Counted from the first letter of the stretch, positions 26,606 through 36,158 are shown. The stretch: DNA of 64,000 nt from Arcicella sp040387735 (GCA_040387735.1 JAZKDE010000056.1:1-64000); one strand, 5' to 3'. A program made the numbers and translations. Notes: a model not told the origin generated them from the sequence alone.

Positions 26606-27976
26606 ATGCAAAGACATTTTCTAAAAGGAATAACAATTATAGTTGGGACTTTCCTAATCATATCAGCCTGCTCGAAAAAATCTATTGACAGCACTGATCC
26701 AGTGGTCATATCAAGTTTTAGTTTGATGCAAGACCGTATTCTCACGCCTACTTGTGCAACTTCGGGTTGTCATGCTTCCGTTTCAGATGCGACTTTTAAA
26801 GAACACGGTTTGGTATTAGAAAAATCTGTTGCTTATCAAAACTTAGTGGGTGTTGTACCTTTTAATGCCCTTTCTAAAGCCGATGGTCACTTAAGAGTAA
26901 AAGCTTACAAATCTTTAGAAAGCCTTTTGTACCATAAATTAAATTGGGATGCGGCTCATCACGGTGGCAAACAATATGGTTCGCCAATGCCTTTGGGAAG
27001 TACTGCACTAAGCGTTGGACAGATTGAATTTGTTCGTCGTTGGATTGAAGCAGGAGCTCCCCAAACAGGCGAAGTAGTAGATTCAAAACTATTAGATGAT
27101 AAAACACCAAGCGTTTCTGTGAATGATGATTTTTCTGCCATGAAAACTCCCAAAGCAGAAGGTGTTGATGGGTATCAGTTGAAAGTGGATAAATTTACGG
27201 TACAATCTAATTTTGAACGTGAATTATTTGTACGAAGAAGTGTAGGAAATACCGCCGAAATCTACGTCAATCGGATAAAATTACAATCTCGTGCCAATAG
27301 TCATCACATGGTTTTGTATGATTTTAGAGATAGAACCAATTTACCTACTATTGACGCAGTGAGAGACTTACGTAATTCAGATAATTCATTAAATCTGGTT
27401 ACAGTTGTTCAAATGTCAAATCATATTTTCTTAGGCGGTGGCACGCAAGCTAATCAAGAATATATCTTCCCCGAAGGCACGGCGTTATTACTTCCCGCTG
27501 ACTATTCGATGGACTTAAATCCGCATTATTTCAACAAAACTAACGGCAATCTTTACGGTGAAAATTACGTCAATTTATACACGATGGATAAAACGAAAGT
27601 TAAGTATGTGGTAAAAACCATTGATTTTAATAATACAAGTTTTAGCCTTCCTGCCAATACCAAAACGACTATTACCAAAGATTTTGCCTTTAGTAAGAAT
27701 GTACAAATTGTGATGCTGACTTCTCACACGCACAAGTACGGAGAGAAATATGTCATCAAAATAAAAGGGGGAACAAGAGACGGTGAAATCGTTTATGAAA
27801 ATACAGATTGGGAACATCCTGCGGTGATAAATTTTACTACCCCAATTGCCTTGAAAAAAGGGGAAGGTTTAACCTCGGTAGTTACCTACAACAATACCTC
27901 GAATCAAAAACTATCGTTCGGTTTAACTTCAGAAGATGAAATGGACATCATTTTTGGGTATTATTACGAAGAGTAA
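26606..27976 (+). CDS. Lipoprotein with a c-type heme motif and a complete type-2 copper monooxygenase-like domain
   Basis: A 456-residue lipoprotein (leader ends ISAC, C22). An N-terminal cytochrome-like part holds C50-ATSG-C55-H56, a CX4CH heme motif, with M128 in YGSPMPLG as a possible axial ligand. The C-terminal part (190-456) follows the peptidylglycine alpha-hydroxylating/dopamine beta monooxygenase pattern: H233-H234 (SHHMVLYDF) and H307 (NPHYFN) for one copper, H374-x-H376 (TSHTHKYG) and M446 (SEDEMDIIFGYY) for the other. All six expected ligands are present and in order. I infer a redox enzyme with a built-in heme electron donor at the cell surface or periplasmic face; the substrate is unknown. 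Confidence 0.8.
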   Translation: MQRHFLKGITIIVGTFLIISACSKKSIDSTDPVVISSFSLMQDRILTPTCATSGCHASVSDATFKEHGLVLEKSVAYQNLVGVVPFNALSKADGHLRVKAYKSLESLLYHKLNWDAAHHGGKQYGSPMPLGSTALSVGQIEFVRRWIEAGAPQTGEVVDSKLLDDKTPSVSVNDDFSAMKTPKAEGVDGYQLKVDKFTVQSNFERELFVRRSVGNTAEIYVNRIKLQSRANSHHMVLYDFRDRTNLPTIDAVRDLRNSDNSLNLVTVVQMSNHIFLGGGTQANQEYIFPEGTALLLPADYSMDLNPHYFNKTNGNLYGENYVNLYTMDKTKVKYVVKTIDFNNTSFSLPANTKTTITKDFAFSKNVQIVMLTSHTHKYGEKYVIKIKGGTRDGEIVYENTDWEHPAVINFTTPIALKKGEGLTSVVTYNNTSNQKLSFGLTSEDEMDIIFGYYYEE

Positions 27977-27991
27977 ATTTTTGACGATTTA

Positions 27992-28024
27992 AATCTCGGC
28001 GAGACTTAAAACTTCGCCGAGATT
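27992..28024. terminator. Bidirectional terminator
   Basis: AATCTCGGCG pairs with CGCCGAGATT; it lies between converging genes. Confidence 0.8.
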
Positions 28025-28078
28025 ATTTAAGCGTTGACTTTATAAATATCCAGTCTAATAATGATAAAACATCAAAAG

Positions 28079-28522
28079 CTAAAACTTCCGAATCAAAACA
28101 ACACCAATAACCAAACACAAAGCCCCGATTAATCTGCCCAAAGACATCTCTCGAACGGGCGTATCCAAAATTCCGTAATGGTCAAAAAGTATTGAAATAG
28201 TCATTTGTCCCGCTACAATCAATCCGAAAGTCAAGGCAAAACCCAATCGAGGCATTAATACGATTACCGTACTGACATAAAAAGCCCCTAAAAGTCCCGC
28301 AAACCAAACATACCAAGGAACATTTTTACATTCACTAATTAAATTAAGTGGAATTCGAGCAATAAGAGCATAAACAAATAGTCCAATTAAACCCGTAAGA
28401 AAAGACAAGAAAGCGGCTAACACGGGATGCCCCACAGATTTTGACATTTGAGCATTCAATCCCGCTTGAGTTGGGAAAACGGCACCGCAGAGAAAAGCTA
28501 AAAAAATCAGGAAGTATTGCAT
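28079..28522 (-). CDS. DMT-family YdcZ-like (DUF606) membrane protein
   Basis: A 147-residue protein with five hydrophobic segments of the DMT superfamily half-size type. PTQAGLNAQMSKSVGHPVLAAFLSF, GLLGAFYVSTVIVLMPRLG and LIVAGQMTISILFDHYG are characteristic of the YdcZ/DUF606 family. Substrate unknown. Its -7 box TACATTTG lies at 28579-28572, inside the terminator of the preceding gene. Confidence 0.88.
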   Translation of the reverse strand: MQYFLIFLAFLCGAVFPTQAGLNAQMSKSVGHPVLAAFLSFLTGLIGLFVYALIARIPLNLISECKNVPWYVWFAGLLGAFYVSTVIVLMPRLGFALTFGLIVAGQMTISILFDHYGILDTPVREMSLGRLIGALCLVIGVVLIRKF

Positions 28523-28544
28523 TAGAGGATTTTATAAGCTGTAA

Positions 28545-28595
28545 ATAAAAAAACGTAGCATAATTTCAGTACAAATGTACCAAAATCACGCTACG
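28545..28595 (-). terminator. Terminator of the DUF2807 gene
   Basis: On the minus strand CGTAGC opens a 19-bp imperfect stem (28595-28577 with 28572-28554) followed by seven T residues. The loop side contains the -7-like box of the next gene, so termination and initiation signals overlap. Confidence 0.7.
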
Positions 28596-28616
28596 CATAT
28601 TTTATTAAGCATAAAA

Positions 28617-29330
28617 TTATTGCTTGTGAATATCCGAACCTCCCGTTGAACTGGATTTCACAACTCTTGCATTTCCTTTGTGATAAACATCGCTTCCACC
28701 AGTTGCCGAAATACTGATTTCTTTTTCAGCCCAAACGTAAGAATCTGACCCACCCGTAGATGATACCGAACAAAAATTTGAACGTAAATTACTCGCTTTC
28801 AAATCACTTCCTCCCGTTGAAGAAGCTTTAAAAACCGTTGCTGTTCCTACTAAAGTCACGTCAGACCCACCCGTAGTTGCACAAGTTAATTCATCAGCAT
28901 CCAATGTAAGTTTTATATCTGAGCCACCCGTTGCTTTGACATCCAATTTTATCAAATCCAATTTATTTTCCGTATAAACATCCGCTCCTCCCGTAGCTGA
29001 GAGCAAATTAAGGTCTTTAACCGTGATGTAAACTCTCACTGATTTTGACTTTCTCCAGTCAAAATCCAACCAATTTTTTGACGATTCCACGTATATTTTT
29101 AGAGTTCCACCTTCATTTTCAGTAATTACTTTTTCTACCTTATCTTTCTCTCCAACCACTTTTACGGATTCGGTACCGCCTTGTTTTAGATAAAGGTCAA
29201 TTCCACTCGAAACATGAATGGCTTTAAAATTCGACACATTACGGACTTCCTCTGTTTTTTGAGCGTAAACACTTGAAAAACAAAAAAATAATATAGCTAA
29301 AATGACAAAAGATTTGAGGGAGGTTTTCAT
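28617..29330 (-). CDS. Exported DUF2807 (head-GIN domain) protein with seven TGGSD repeats
   Basis: A 237-residue exported protein (leader to about residue 23, CFSSVYAQ). Residues 30-95 form the family's opening part (FKAIHVSSGIDLYLKQGG). From residue 112 on, the motif TGG(S/A)D recurs seven times at 17-20 residue steps (ATGGADVY, ATGGSDIK, TTGGSDVT, STGGSDLK, STGGSDSY, ATGGSDVY, STGGSDIH), as expected for stacked turns of a right-handed beta-helix with an aspartate ladder. Function unknown; an adhesion or scaffold role, or calcium binding by the aligned aspartates, is inference. Confidence 0.9.
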   Translation of the reverse strand: MKTSLKSFVILAILFFCFSSVYAQKTEEVRNVSNFKAIHVSSGIDLYLKQGGTESVKVVGEKDKVEKVITENEGGTLKIYVESSKNWLDFDWRKSKSVRVYITVKDLNLLSATGGADVYTENKLDLIKLDVKATGGSDIKLTLDADELTCATTGGSDVTLVGTATVFKASSTGGSDLKASNLRSNFCSVSSTGGSDSYVWAEKEISISATGGSDVYHKGNARVVKSSSTGGSDIHKQ

Positions 29331-29428
29331 AATTTGGATGCTTTAATACGGTTTATTTTTCAATGATGACTTTATGATAATAAGATGCAAACACGATGGG
29401 AAAGGTTGCGTTAATTTGGAGAATAATT

Positions 29429-30007
29429 TTAAACTGATTTAATTGAATACTTCCAATCTCTAAAACCTTTCACCGCTAAAAGTATCAATAGAAAGTACAA
29501 AATACTCGTACCATTTAATCCTTTAACAATATACATTCCAACGTAACAAATATTTGCAACAATCCACAACAACCAGTTTTCCAAGTACTTGCGGGCAGTC
29601 ATCCACGTTGCCATGAGACTAATTGCCGTCAAAGAAGAGTCCAAATATGGCAGACTTGCTTCGGTATGTTGACTGTGTAAATAACCCGAAATTAAGGTAA
29701 AAATCACAAAAAAAATCAAGCAAAATATCAATAATTTAAAAGGCGTTTTACTGACGGATAATTCAGAATGATGTTTTCCACCAAATCGCCATTCGTACCA
29801 ACCATAGATACTCAAAAGAATAAAAACACCCTGCAATTCCATATCAGAATATAGTTTGGATTGGTAAAATGTAATGGCGTATATTCCCGACGAAACGATT
29901 GCCCAAAACCATCCCCAAACATTTTGTCGAGTATTGAGCCAAACACAGATTAAAGAGGCAATTATCCCCGAAACTTCAAGCCAATTTGTTACTAAATAAT
30001 CTATCAT
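29429..30007 (-). CDS. pnuC: PnuC-type vitamin transporter
   Basis: A 192-residue inner-membrane protein with about seven helices, a facilitator for nicotinamide riboside (or thiamine in PnuT relatives). NVWGWFWAIVSSGIYAITFY, YSDMELQGVFILLSIYGWYEW and the late segment WMTARKYLENWLLWIVAN carry the family's aromatic signature (WxxW). The start ATG 30007 (MIDYLVTNW) is chosen over an upstream extension to 30034. No nadR, thi gene or riboswitch is seen next to it, so the vitamin is not fixed. Confidence 0.9.
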   Translation of the reverse strand: MIDYLVTNWLEVSGIIASLICVWLNTRQNVWGWFWAIVSSGIYAITFYQSKLYSDMELQGVFILLSIYGWYEWRFGGKHHSELSVSKTPFKLLIFCLIFFVIFTLISGYLHSQHTEASLPYLDSSLTAISLMATWMTARKYLENWLLWIVANICYVGMYIVKGLNGTSILYFLLILLAVKGFRDWKYSIKSV

Positions 30008-30066
30008 TTTTGATTTTAAGCCACGAAGGTACAAAGGCTATAATTTTCGGTTAGGTGAAACAATTA

Positions 30067-30744
30067 TTAATTATTAACTCCTTTTTGAGCTTTCATTACT
30101 TTACGTTCCAATGCTTCAAAATACTTACAAAAGCCTTTCAAAGCACATTCTCCGCATTTGGGCGAACGAGCTACGCATACATAGCGACCGTGCAGTATAA
30201 GCCAGTGATGTGCTACGGCAACAGATTCTTTCGGAATATATTTGATTAATTCTTTCTCAACCGCCAACGGCGTCGTTGCCGATTTTGGCACTAACCCAAT
30301 GCGATGCGAAACCCTAAAAACGTGCGTATCGACTGCCATTGCAGGTTGGTTATAAATCACAGAAACGATAACATTCGCCGTTTTTCTACCAACTCCAGGA
30401 AGCGTTTGTAATTCTTCAATCGAACTTGGAACTTCCGAATTATATTCGCTAACCAAACGTTTAGCCATGCCAATCAAATGTTTAGCTTTATTATTCGGGT
30501 ACGAAATGGAACGGATATAATGAAAAACTTCCTCAAATTCAGCTTTAGCAAGTGACTCCGCATCAGGAAAACGCTCAAAAAGTGGAGGTGTAACAATATT
30601 CACTCGTTTGTCCGTGCATTGGGCGGATAAAGACACTGCAACTAACAATTCATAAGGCGTACGATAGGCTAATTCAGTTTCTGCAATCGGGAAATTCTCG
30701 GTAAAATATCCAATCAGTTGTTTATATCGGTCTTTTTTGAGCAT
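30067..30744 (-). CDS. nth: Endonuclease III
   Basis: A 225-residue DNA glycosylase/AP lyase that removes oxidised pyrimidines. The helix-hairpin-helix is LQTLPGVGRKTANVI, with the catalytic lysine there and the catalytic aspartate in AMAVDTHVFRVSHRIGL. The C-terminal [4Fe-4S] ligands are CVARSPKCGECALKGFC (C-x6-C-x2-C-x5-C). It is separated from yraN by a REP-like hairpin pair that fills the whole gap. Confidence 0.97.
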   Translation of the reverse strand: MLKKDRYKQLIGYFTENFPIAETELAYRTPYELLVAVSLSAQCTDKRVNIVTPPLFERFPDAESLAKAEFEEVFHYIRSISYPNNKAKHLIGMAKRLVSEYNSEVPSSIEELQTLPGVGRKTANVIVSVIYNQPAMAVDTHVFRVSHRIGLVPKSATTPLAVEKELIKYIPKESVAVAHHWLILHGRYVCVARSPKCGECALKGFCKYFEALERKVMKAQKGVNN

Positions 30745-30751
30745 TGGCTTG

Positions 30752-30818
30752 GTAGGACAGATTTCTTATCTGTCAATTGGTATTTTAAATTTTACATTAC
30801 AGGTGAAACCTGCGTTAC
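30752..30818. repeat. REP-like inverted hairpin pair between yraN and nth
   Basis: Plus-strand foot GTAGG (30752) leads into GACAGAT-TTCTT-ATCTGTC. Minus-strand foot GTAAC (30818-30814) leads into CAGGT-TTC-ACCTG at 30800-30812. The pair fills the gap between the two cistrons. The yraN stop codon abuts the foot. The same design occurs at 2759-2817. Confidence 0.6.
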
Positions 30819-31174
30819 TAATAAAAAGCATCTTCAAAATGCGTAATTTCAATATTATCATCCGTTCTAAAAATGATAGAAACAATATCAAAACGGATTT
30901 GTTGTTGCCAATTAGTAGTATAAACAAAGTTTTCAGCCGCTTTGGTTACAAGTTTAATTTTATTTTTGGTAACGCTAATTTCAGGGTTACCAAATTTAGT
31001 ATTGGTCAGTGATTTTACTTCCACGAAGACTAAAAAAATGTCTTTTTGCACAATAATATCAATCTCTGCACGACCGTAACGGTAGTTTCGAGAACGAATT
31101 TCATAGCCTTTTTCTTCCAAAAAGATAGAAGCTAAATCTTCGGCTTTTTTGCCAGTCTCAAGGTGTTTCGCCAT
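30818..31174 (-). CDS. YraN-family (UPF0102) endonuclease-like protein
   Basis: A 118-residue protein with the PD-(D/E)XK-type core of the YraN family: GKKAEDLASIFLEEKGYEI, RAEIDIIVQKDIFLVFVEVK (D, then E-x-K) and LVTKAAENFVYTT. The family resembles Holliday-junction resolvases; its cellular role is not settled. It precedes nth in the same direction. Confidence 0.9.
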   Translation of the reverse strand: MAKHLETGKKAEDLASIFLEEKGYEIRSRNYRYGRAEIDIIVQKDIFLVFVEVKSLTNTKFGNPEISVTKNKIKLVTKAAENFVYTTNWQQQIRFDIVSIIFRTDDNIEITHFEDAFY

Positions 31175-31308
31175 TTAATTTTCAATGTATGGATTTGTAG
31201 AAAATATTAAAATATCATTAATTGTTTCCTCAAGATACCGCTTATTGATTAGCCAATCAAAAAATCTTTGAGTAAATTTATCAAGTCCAATCAACAAACA
31301 TCGAAAAT

Positions 31309-32613
31309 ATGTCTCCAACCACAAAAAAAACCGAAATACTTGCGGGTGTCAGCTCATTTTTAGCCACCATGTACATTATTGTCGTTAATCCAGCCATACT
31401 TTCTCAAACGGGAATGCCCTTTGCAGCAGTATTAACGGCAACGGTTTTGTTATCATTTTTCAGTAGTTTAATGATGGGTTTATACGCCCGAAATCCCATT
31501 GTGGTAGCCCCCGGAATGGGCATGAACGCCTTTTTTACTTTTACTGCCGTGAAAGGAATGGGAATAAGTTATCAAGTGGCTTTAGGAGCCGTTTTTTGGG
31601 CGGGTATTTTCTTTTTAATTTTATCGATTTTCAACATTAGAACGTACATTGTCAAAGCCATTCCGAAGCCCTTGCGTTTTGCCATTTCAGCAGGTATTGG
31701 CTTATTTATCAGCTTAATAGGTTTTGAAAATGCCAAATTTATCGTGTCAAATCCTGCAACTTTAATCGGGATTGCTAATTTGAAAGACCCAATTGTGCTG
31801 ACTTTTTTATTTGGTTTATTTCTAACTTCAATTTTAATAATTCGTAAAGTTCAAGGAGGAATAATTATTGGAATCATACTGACAACTTTACTCTCTATTC
31901 CGATTGGGCGATATTGGGGAGATGCGTCATTGATTAATTTTGGTCAAAAAACTTTGGTCAATTTTTATGAAGTTTTTGCCAAGCCAGATTTTAGTTTGAT
32001 TGGACAATTAGACCTGATAGGTTCTTTGAAATTTTCTTTATTTCCCGTCATTTTTGCTTTTGTTTTTACTGACCTTTTTGATAGCCTTTCAACCTTCGTT
32101 GGACTTGCGGAAGCGGCCTATTTGTACGATGAAAACGGTGAACCCAGAAACGTAAAACAGTCGCTGTTGACGGATGCTGTGGCAACATTGCTGGCAGGAA
32201 TTTTAGGGACAAGTCCAGGAACGGCATATATAGAATCTGCCGTCGGAATTGAACAAGGTGGACGACGTGGACTGACTGCTATTACAGCGGGCTTACTGTT
32301 TTTACCCTTCATGTTTTTATCGCCTTTATTGTCAATTATTCCCGCCATTGCCACCGCTCCTGCTCTGGTAATTGTGGGCGTTTTTATGATAAAACCGATT
32401 ACCAAAATAAATTGGTCAAAATTGGACGATGCCATTCCTGCCTTTTTAGCCCTGATTTTGATACCATTTTCTTACTCAATAACACAAGGGATTATTTGGG
32501 GATTTTTATCTTGGACAATCTTAAAAGTCTGTACGGGTAAATATAGAGAAGTGTCAATAACCCTGTGGATTATTGATTTATTTGCGGTTGGTGCTTTATT
32601 TTTTGGGCATTGA
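31309..32613 (+). CDS. NCS2/AzgA-type purine permease
   Basis: A 434-residue permease with 12-14 helices. EILAGVSSFLATMYIIVVNP, VVAPGMGMNAFFTFT, AVFWAGIFFLILSI, FTDLFDSLSTFVG and GTSPGTAYIESAVGIEQGGR match AzgA/PbuG hypoxanthine-guanine-adenine permeases. The precise base is not determined. Upstream, TTGATT-AGCC-AATCAA at 31245-31260 is a small palindrome that could be an operator. Confidence 0.92.
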   Translation: MSPTTKKTEILAGVSSFLATMYIIVVNPAILSQTGMPFAAVLTATVLLSFFSSLMMGLYARNPIVVAPGMGMNAFFTFTAVKGMGISYQVALGAVFWAGIFFLILSIFNIRTYIVKAIPKPLRFAISAGIGLFISLIGFENAKFIVSNPATLIGIANLKDPIVLTFLFGLFLTSILIIRKVQGGIIIGIILTTLLSIPIGRYWGDASLINFGQKTLVNFYEVFAKPDFSLIGQLDLIGSLKFSLFPVIFAFVFTDLFDSLSTFVGLAEAAYLYDENGEPRNVKQSLLTDAVATLLAGILGTSPGTAYIESAVGIEQGGRRGLTAITAGLLFLPFMFLSPLLSIIPAIATAPALVIVGVFMIKPITKINWSKLDDAIPAFLALILIPFSYSITQGIIWGFLSWTILKVCTGKYREVSITLWIIDLFAVGALFFGH

Positions 32614-32614
32614 T

Positions 32615-32681
32615 TTTTCGGTGTTTGTCATTCGATGTCCGACTTCCAAACATCGAATAACGAAAATCAAACATCCAAACT
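32615..32681. repeat. Degenerate 7-base-period inverted array
   Basis: In register from 32615: ttttcgg, tgtttgt, cattcga, tgtccga, cttccaa, acatcga, ataacga, aaatcaa, acatcca. The two halves are loosely complementary. It lies between the converging permease and LytTR genes and probably also terminates transcription. Confidence 0.65.
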
Positions 32682-33432
32682 ACAAATGCGTCAATTTCTG
32701 CACAAAATCATCCTTCCGCCTTTTACTAACCTCGGTATGTTTTCCGTTACTCATTAACGCATAACCGTCTGATTTTAAATATTTTGTAACATGATTCATA
32801 TTTAATAAAAAACTATGATGACTTCTAAAAAAACCTTGTTCAGATAGTATTTCTTCATATTCTTTAAGATTGTGGGATGAGACAAGCTTCGTTCCATTCA
32901 TCAGAAAAAAAGTCGTGTAAGGCCCATCTGCTTCCAAGTAAACAATATCGAAAATATTCAAAACCGAAATACCGTCAGAATTACTCACGGTAATTTTTGA
33001 GGGAAGTTTTTTAGGTTCTTCCAAAGTACGCATCAACAACGAAAGCCGCTCTTGCAAACCTACTTGCTGGCATTTGGCCTTTAGCCTTTCTATAGTTTTC
33101 CGAAGTTCATCTGGGTCAACGGGTTTTAACAGATAGTCAAATGCAGCGTATTTATAAGCTTTTACGGCAAATTCGTTGTAAGCCGTAACAAAAACAATCT
33201 CAAAATCAATATCTCCCATCATTTCAATCATTTGAAAACCATTGATTTCGGGCATTTGAATATCCAGAAAAATAAAGTCAGGCTTATATAATCTAATCAA
33301 CTGAATAGCCTCGGTAGCACTTTCTGCCAGCCCTAAAACCTCCACATCTGGACAGTAACGTTTTACCAATTCATTCAATAGGTTCCGTCCTTTCAGTTCA
33401 TCGTCAATAATTAGGGTTTTTAGCGTATTCAT
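32680..33432 (-). CDS. LytTR-type response regulator
   Basis: A 250-residue two-domain regulator. The receiver domain (1-120) has acidic residues D10/D11, the phosphorylation site D57 (FIFLDIQMPEINGF) and the conserved lysine in LLKPVD. The LytTR DNA-binding domain (145-250) includes DIVYLEADGPYTTFFL and FFRSHHSFLLNMNHV. No histidine kinase is adjacent, so the partner is encoded elsewhere. It diverges from the M14 peptidase gene, a possible but unproven target. Confidence 0.93.
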   Translation of the reverse strand: MNTLKTLIIDDELKGRNLLNELVKRYCPDVEVLGLAESATEAIQLIRLYKPDFIFLDIQMPEINGFQMIEMMGDIDFEIVFVTAYNEFAVKAYKYAAFDYLLKPVDPDELRKTIERLKAKCQQVGLQERLSLLMRTLEEPKKLPSKITVSNSDGISVLNIFDIVYLEADGPYTTFFLMNGTKLVSSHNLKEYEEILSEQGFFRSHHSFLLNMNHVTKYLKSDGYALMSNGKHTEVSKRRKDDFVQKLTHL

Positions 33433-33581
33433 TGTTTTAAGAGTATCATGGGTTATTTTTTTGAAAAACCGAATTTACAACGATGTTCAGAATAGACGTG
33501 AACCGAATACTAACAAAGCAGGTTGGACGAAAAACTTTTTTTGCGTATTATTGTATAACAAATTTCAACAAACCAAACATA

Positions 33582-36158
33582 ATGAAAAACCATTTACCTA
33601 AAATAACTCACAGAAAGCGGTTCGCCGCTTTTTTGTTTTTGTTAGTATCTCATTTCAGTTTTGGGCAAGTTCCCAACAGCTACTATTTACCCCAAAATGT
33701 CAGTTATGACCCTAAAATTCCAACGCCTCAGCAGTATTTGGGCTATCAAGTGGGCGATTGGCACATTCAACACGATGCACTTGTGGGTTATTTCAAGAAG
33801 ATTGCCGAACTCTCTAATCGAGTACAATTGACAGAATACGGTCGTACTTACGAAAACCGTCCTTTGTTATTGATGACGGTTTCGTCTCCCAAAAACTTAT
33901 CGAATATTGATAAAATTAAAGCCGACCACCACGCTTTAGGCGAACCCGAAAAATCGGCAAGTTTAGACACGAAAAATATGCCGATTGTGGTCTGGATGGG
34001 TTATTCTGTTCACGGAAACGAAGCCAGCGGAACGAATGCCTCGGTTTTAGCAGCCTATTATTTAGCGGCGGCTCAGGGTGCAGAAATTGACTCACTTTTG
34101 AATGAAACGGTAATTTTAATTGACCCAAGAATTAATCCCGACGGCGGAGAACGTTTTTCGAGTTGGGTAAATGCCAATAAAAGCCAAAATTTAGTGTCCG
34201 ACCCAAACAGTCGTGAACTCAACGAAATGTGGCCTGGAGGACGTTATAATCACTATTGGTTCGATTTAAACCGTGATTGGCTTTATACGCAACATCCAGA
34301 AAGTAAAGGCAGAATCCAGAAATATCACGAATGGAAACCGAATATTTTGACCGACCACCACGAAATGGGTCCCAATTCTTCGTTCTTTTTTCAACCAGGA
34401 ATTCCTGCTCGTACCCACCCACTTACGCCCAAAAAGAACATTGATTTAACCGAAAAAATAGGCAAATTTCACGCTGAAGCTTTGGATAAAATCGGTTCAT
34501 TGTATTTCACAAAAGAAGGGTATGACGATTTTTACTACGGAAAAGGCTCAACTTTTCCCGACGTGCAAGGTTGCATCGGAATTCTATTTGAACAAGCCAG
34601 TTCACGTGGGCATTTGCAAGAAACCCAAAACGGAAATATGAGTTTTGCTTTTACCGTTAGAAATCAATTCACGACGACGCTTTCAACTTTAAAATCGGCT
34701 CGAAATTTACGCCAAGAATTATTGGATTATCAGCGTAGTTTTTACCAAGAAAAGAATTCTTCTCCAATTCAATCTTACGTTTTTGGTGGTGGAAACGACC
34801 CCGTAAAAGTGTGGGAAATGACCCGAATTTTACGTCAACACGAAATAGATGTGTACGAAGTTGCCAAAGATGAAACTTTAGATGGCAAATCTTTCAAAAA
34901 AGGAACGTCTTTCGTTGTGCCTTTAAATCAGCCTCAATATCGTTTAATTCAAGGAATATTTGAAAAACGTACTACTTTTGAAGATTCGCTTTTCTACGAT
35001 ATTTCGGCTTGGTCGATGCCACATTGTTTTAATGTACCTTACTCAGAAGTAAAAATGCCTTTGACTTTAGGTGCAAAATTGACGGCAAATGATTTCCCGA
35101 AAGGAAAAGTAATTGGCAAAAGTGCTTACGGATATGTTTTTGAATGGAACAGTTATTTCGCCCCAAGAGCCGCTTACGAATTACAGAAAAAAGGTTACAA
35201 ATTGAAAGTTGCTACCGAACCATTTACAGGTGTAATTGACGGCGGAACAAAAGAATTTGGCTACGGAACTATTGAAATAACGGCAGGGTCAAATCAACAA
35301 GCTAATTTTGAATCGCTCAATACGCTTTTACAAACTTTAGCCGAACGTGATGGCGTGAATTTTTATGGTGTAAAAACAGGTTTAACACCCACTGGAATTG
35401 ATTTGGGGAGTAGTTATTTCGCTCCAATTCGTCAGCCTAAGGCATTGATGCTTACGGGTTTAAATGTTAATCCAAACGATGCCGGCGAAACTTGGCATTT
35501 ATTGGATACACGAGTAAATCTTCCCTTAACGATGGCGGATATTACGCAAACCAATCGCATGAGTTTGGAAAAATACAATACTTTAATTCTTTCAAGCGGT
35601 GATTATAACAGTTTAGACGAAGAGAAAATCAAAACTTGGGTACGTGGTGGTGGCGTATTAATTGCCATGACAGATGCGGTGAATTGGGTTGTTGCCAAAG
35701 GACTTTCTCCTGTAAAAATCAAAGCAATTCCAGCCGATACTTCTGCTCCAAAACCTTACGCTTTGGCAGAACGCTATAAAGGAGCTCAACAAATTGGCGG
35801 GGCTATTTTTCAAGTAAAAATCGACCCGACGCATCCAATTGGTTATGGATTTAAGGACAATACGTTAAGTGTTTTCAGAGACAATACTATTTTCTTGGAA
35901 AAGATAAAAGACCCGTACAATGCTCCGTTAATTTACACCAACGAACCTTTGGTAAGTGGCTATATTACAGAACGTAACAAAAAATTATTGAAAAATTCGC
36001 CATCGGTTGTAGCTACAAGTTTTGGTGCTGGAAAAGTAATTGTGATGACAGATAATCCCAATTTCAGAGCATTTTGGTACGGCACAAATAAATTATTTTT
36101 GAACGCTATATTCTTTGGTTCAACGATTCTTTCGGGAGTACGTGGCGGAGAAGATTGA
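33582..36158 (+). CDS. Exported M14-family zinc carboxypeptidase
   Basis: With ATG 33582 an 858-residue protein with signal peptide (KRFAAFLFLLVSHFSFGQ). The M14 zinc site opens with YSVHGNEASG (HxxE) near residue 145; the conserved arginine/asparagine region is LIDPRINPDGGERF; the catalytic glutamate is likely in GILFEQASSRGH. The second half contains a glutamine-amidotransferase-like fold (LILSSGDYNSLDEEKIKTWV), a layout typical of large Bacteroidota M14 peptidases. Periplasmic or outer-membrane peptide degradation is the inferred role. Confidence 0.9.
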   Translation: MKNHLPKITHRKRFAAFLFLLVSHFSFGQVPNSYYLPQNVSYDPKIPTPQQYLGYQVGDWHIQHDALVGYFKKIAELSNRVQLTEYGRTYENRPLLLMTVSSPKNLSNIDKIKADHHALGEPEKSASLDTKNMPIVVWMGYSVHGNEASGTNASVLAAYYLAAAQGAEIDSLLNETVILIDPRINPDGGERFSSWVNANKSQNLVSDPNSRELNEMWPGGRYNHYWFDLNRDWLYTQHPESKGRIQKYHEWKPNILTDHHEMGPNSSFFFQPGIPARTHPLTPKKNIDLTEKIGKFHAEALDKIGSLYFTKEGYDDFYYGKGSTFPDVQGCIGILFEQASSRGHLQETQNGNMSFAFTVRNQFTTTLSTLKSARNLRQELLDYQRSFYQEKNSSPIQSYVFGGGNDPVKVWEMTRILRQHEIDVYEVAKDETLDGKSFKKGTSFVVPLNQPQYRLIQGIFEKRTTFEDSLFYDISAWSMPHCFNVPYSEVKMPLTLGAKLTANDFPKGKVIGKSAYGYVFEWNSYFAPRAAYELQKKGYKLKVATEPFTGVIDGGTKEFGYGTIEITAGSNQQANFESLNTLLQTLAERDGVNFYGVKTGLTPTGIDLGSSYFAPIRQPKALMLTGLNVNPNDAGETWHLLDTRVNLPLTMADITQTNRMSLEKYNTLILSSGDYNSLDEEKIKTWVRGGGVLIAMTDAVNWVVAKGLSPVKIKAIPADTSAPKPYALAERYKGAQQIGGAIFQVKIDPTHPIGYGFKDNTLSVFRDNTIFLEKIKDPYNAPLIYTNEPLVSGYITERNKKLLKNSPSVVATSFGAGKVIVMTDNPNFRAFWYGTNKLFLNAIFFGSTILSGVRGGED

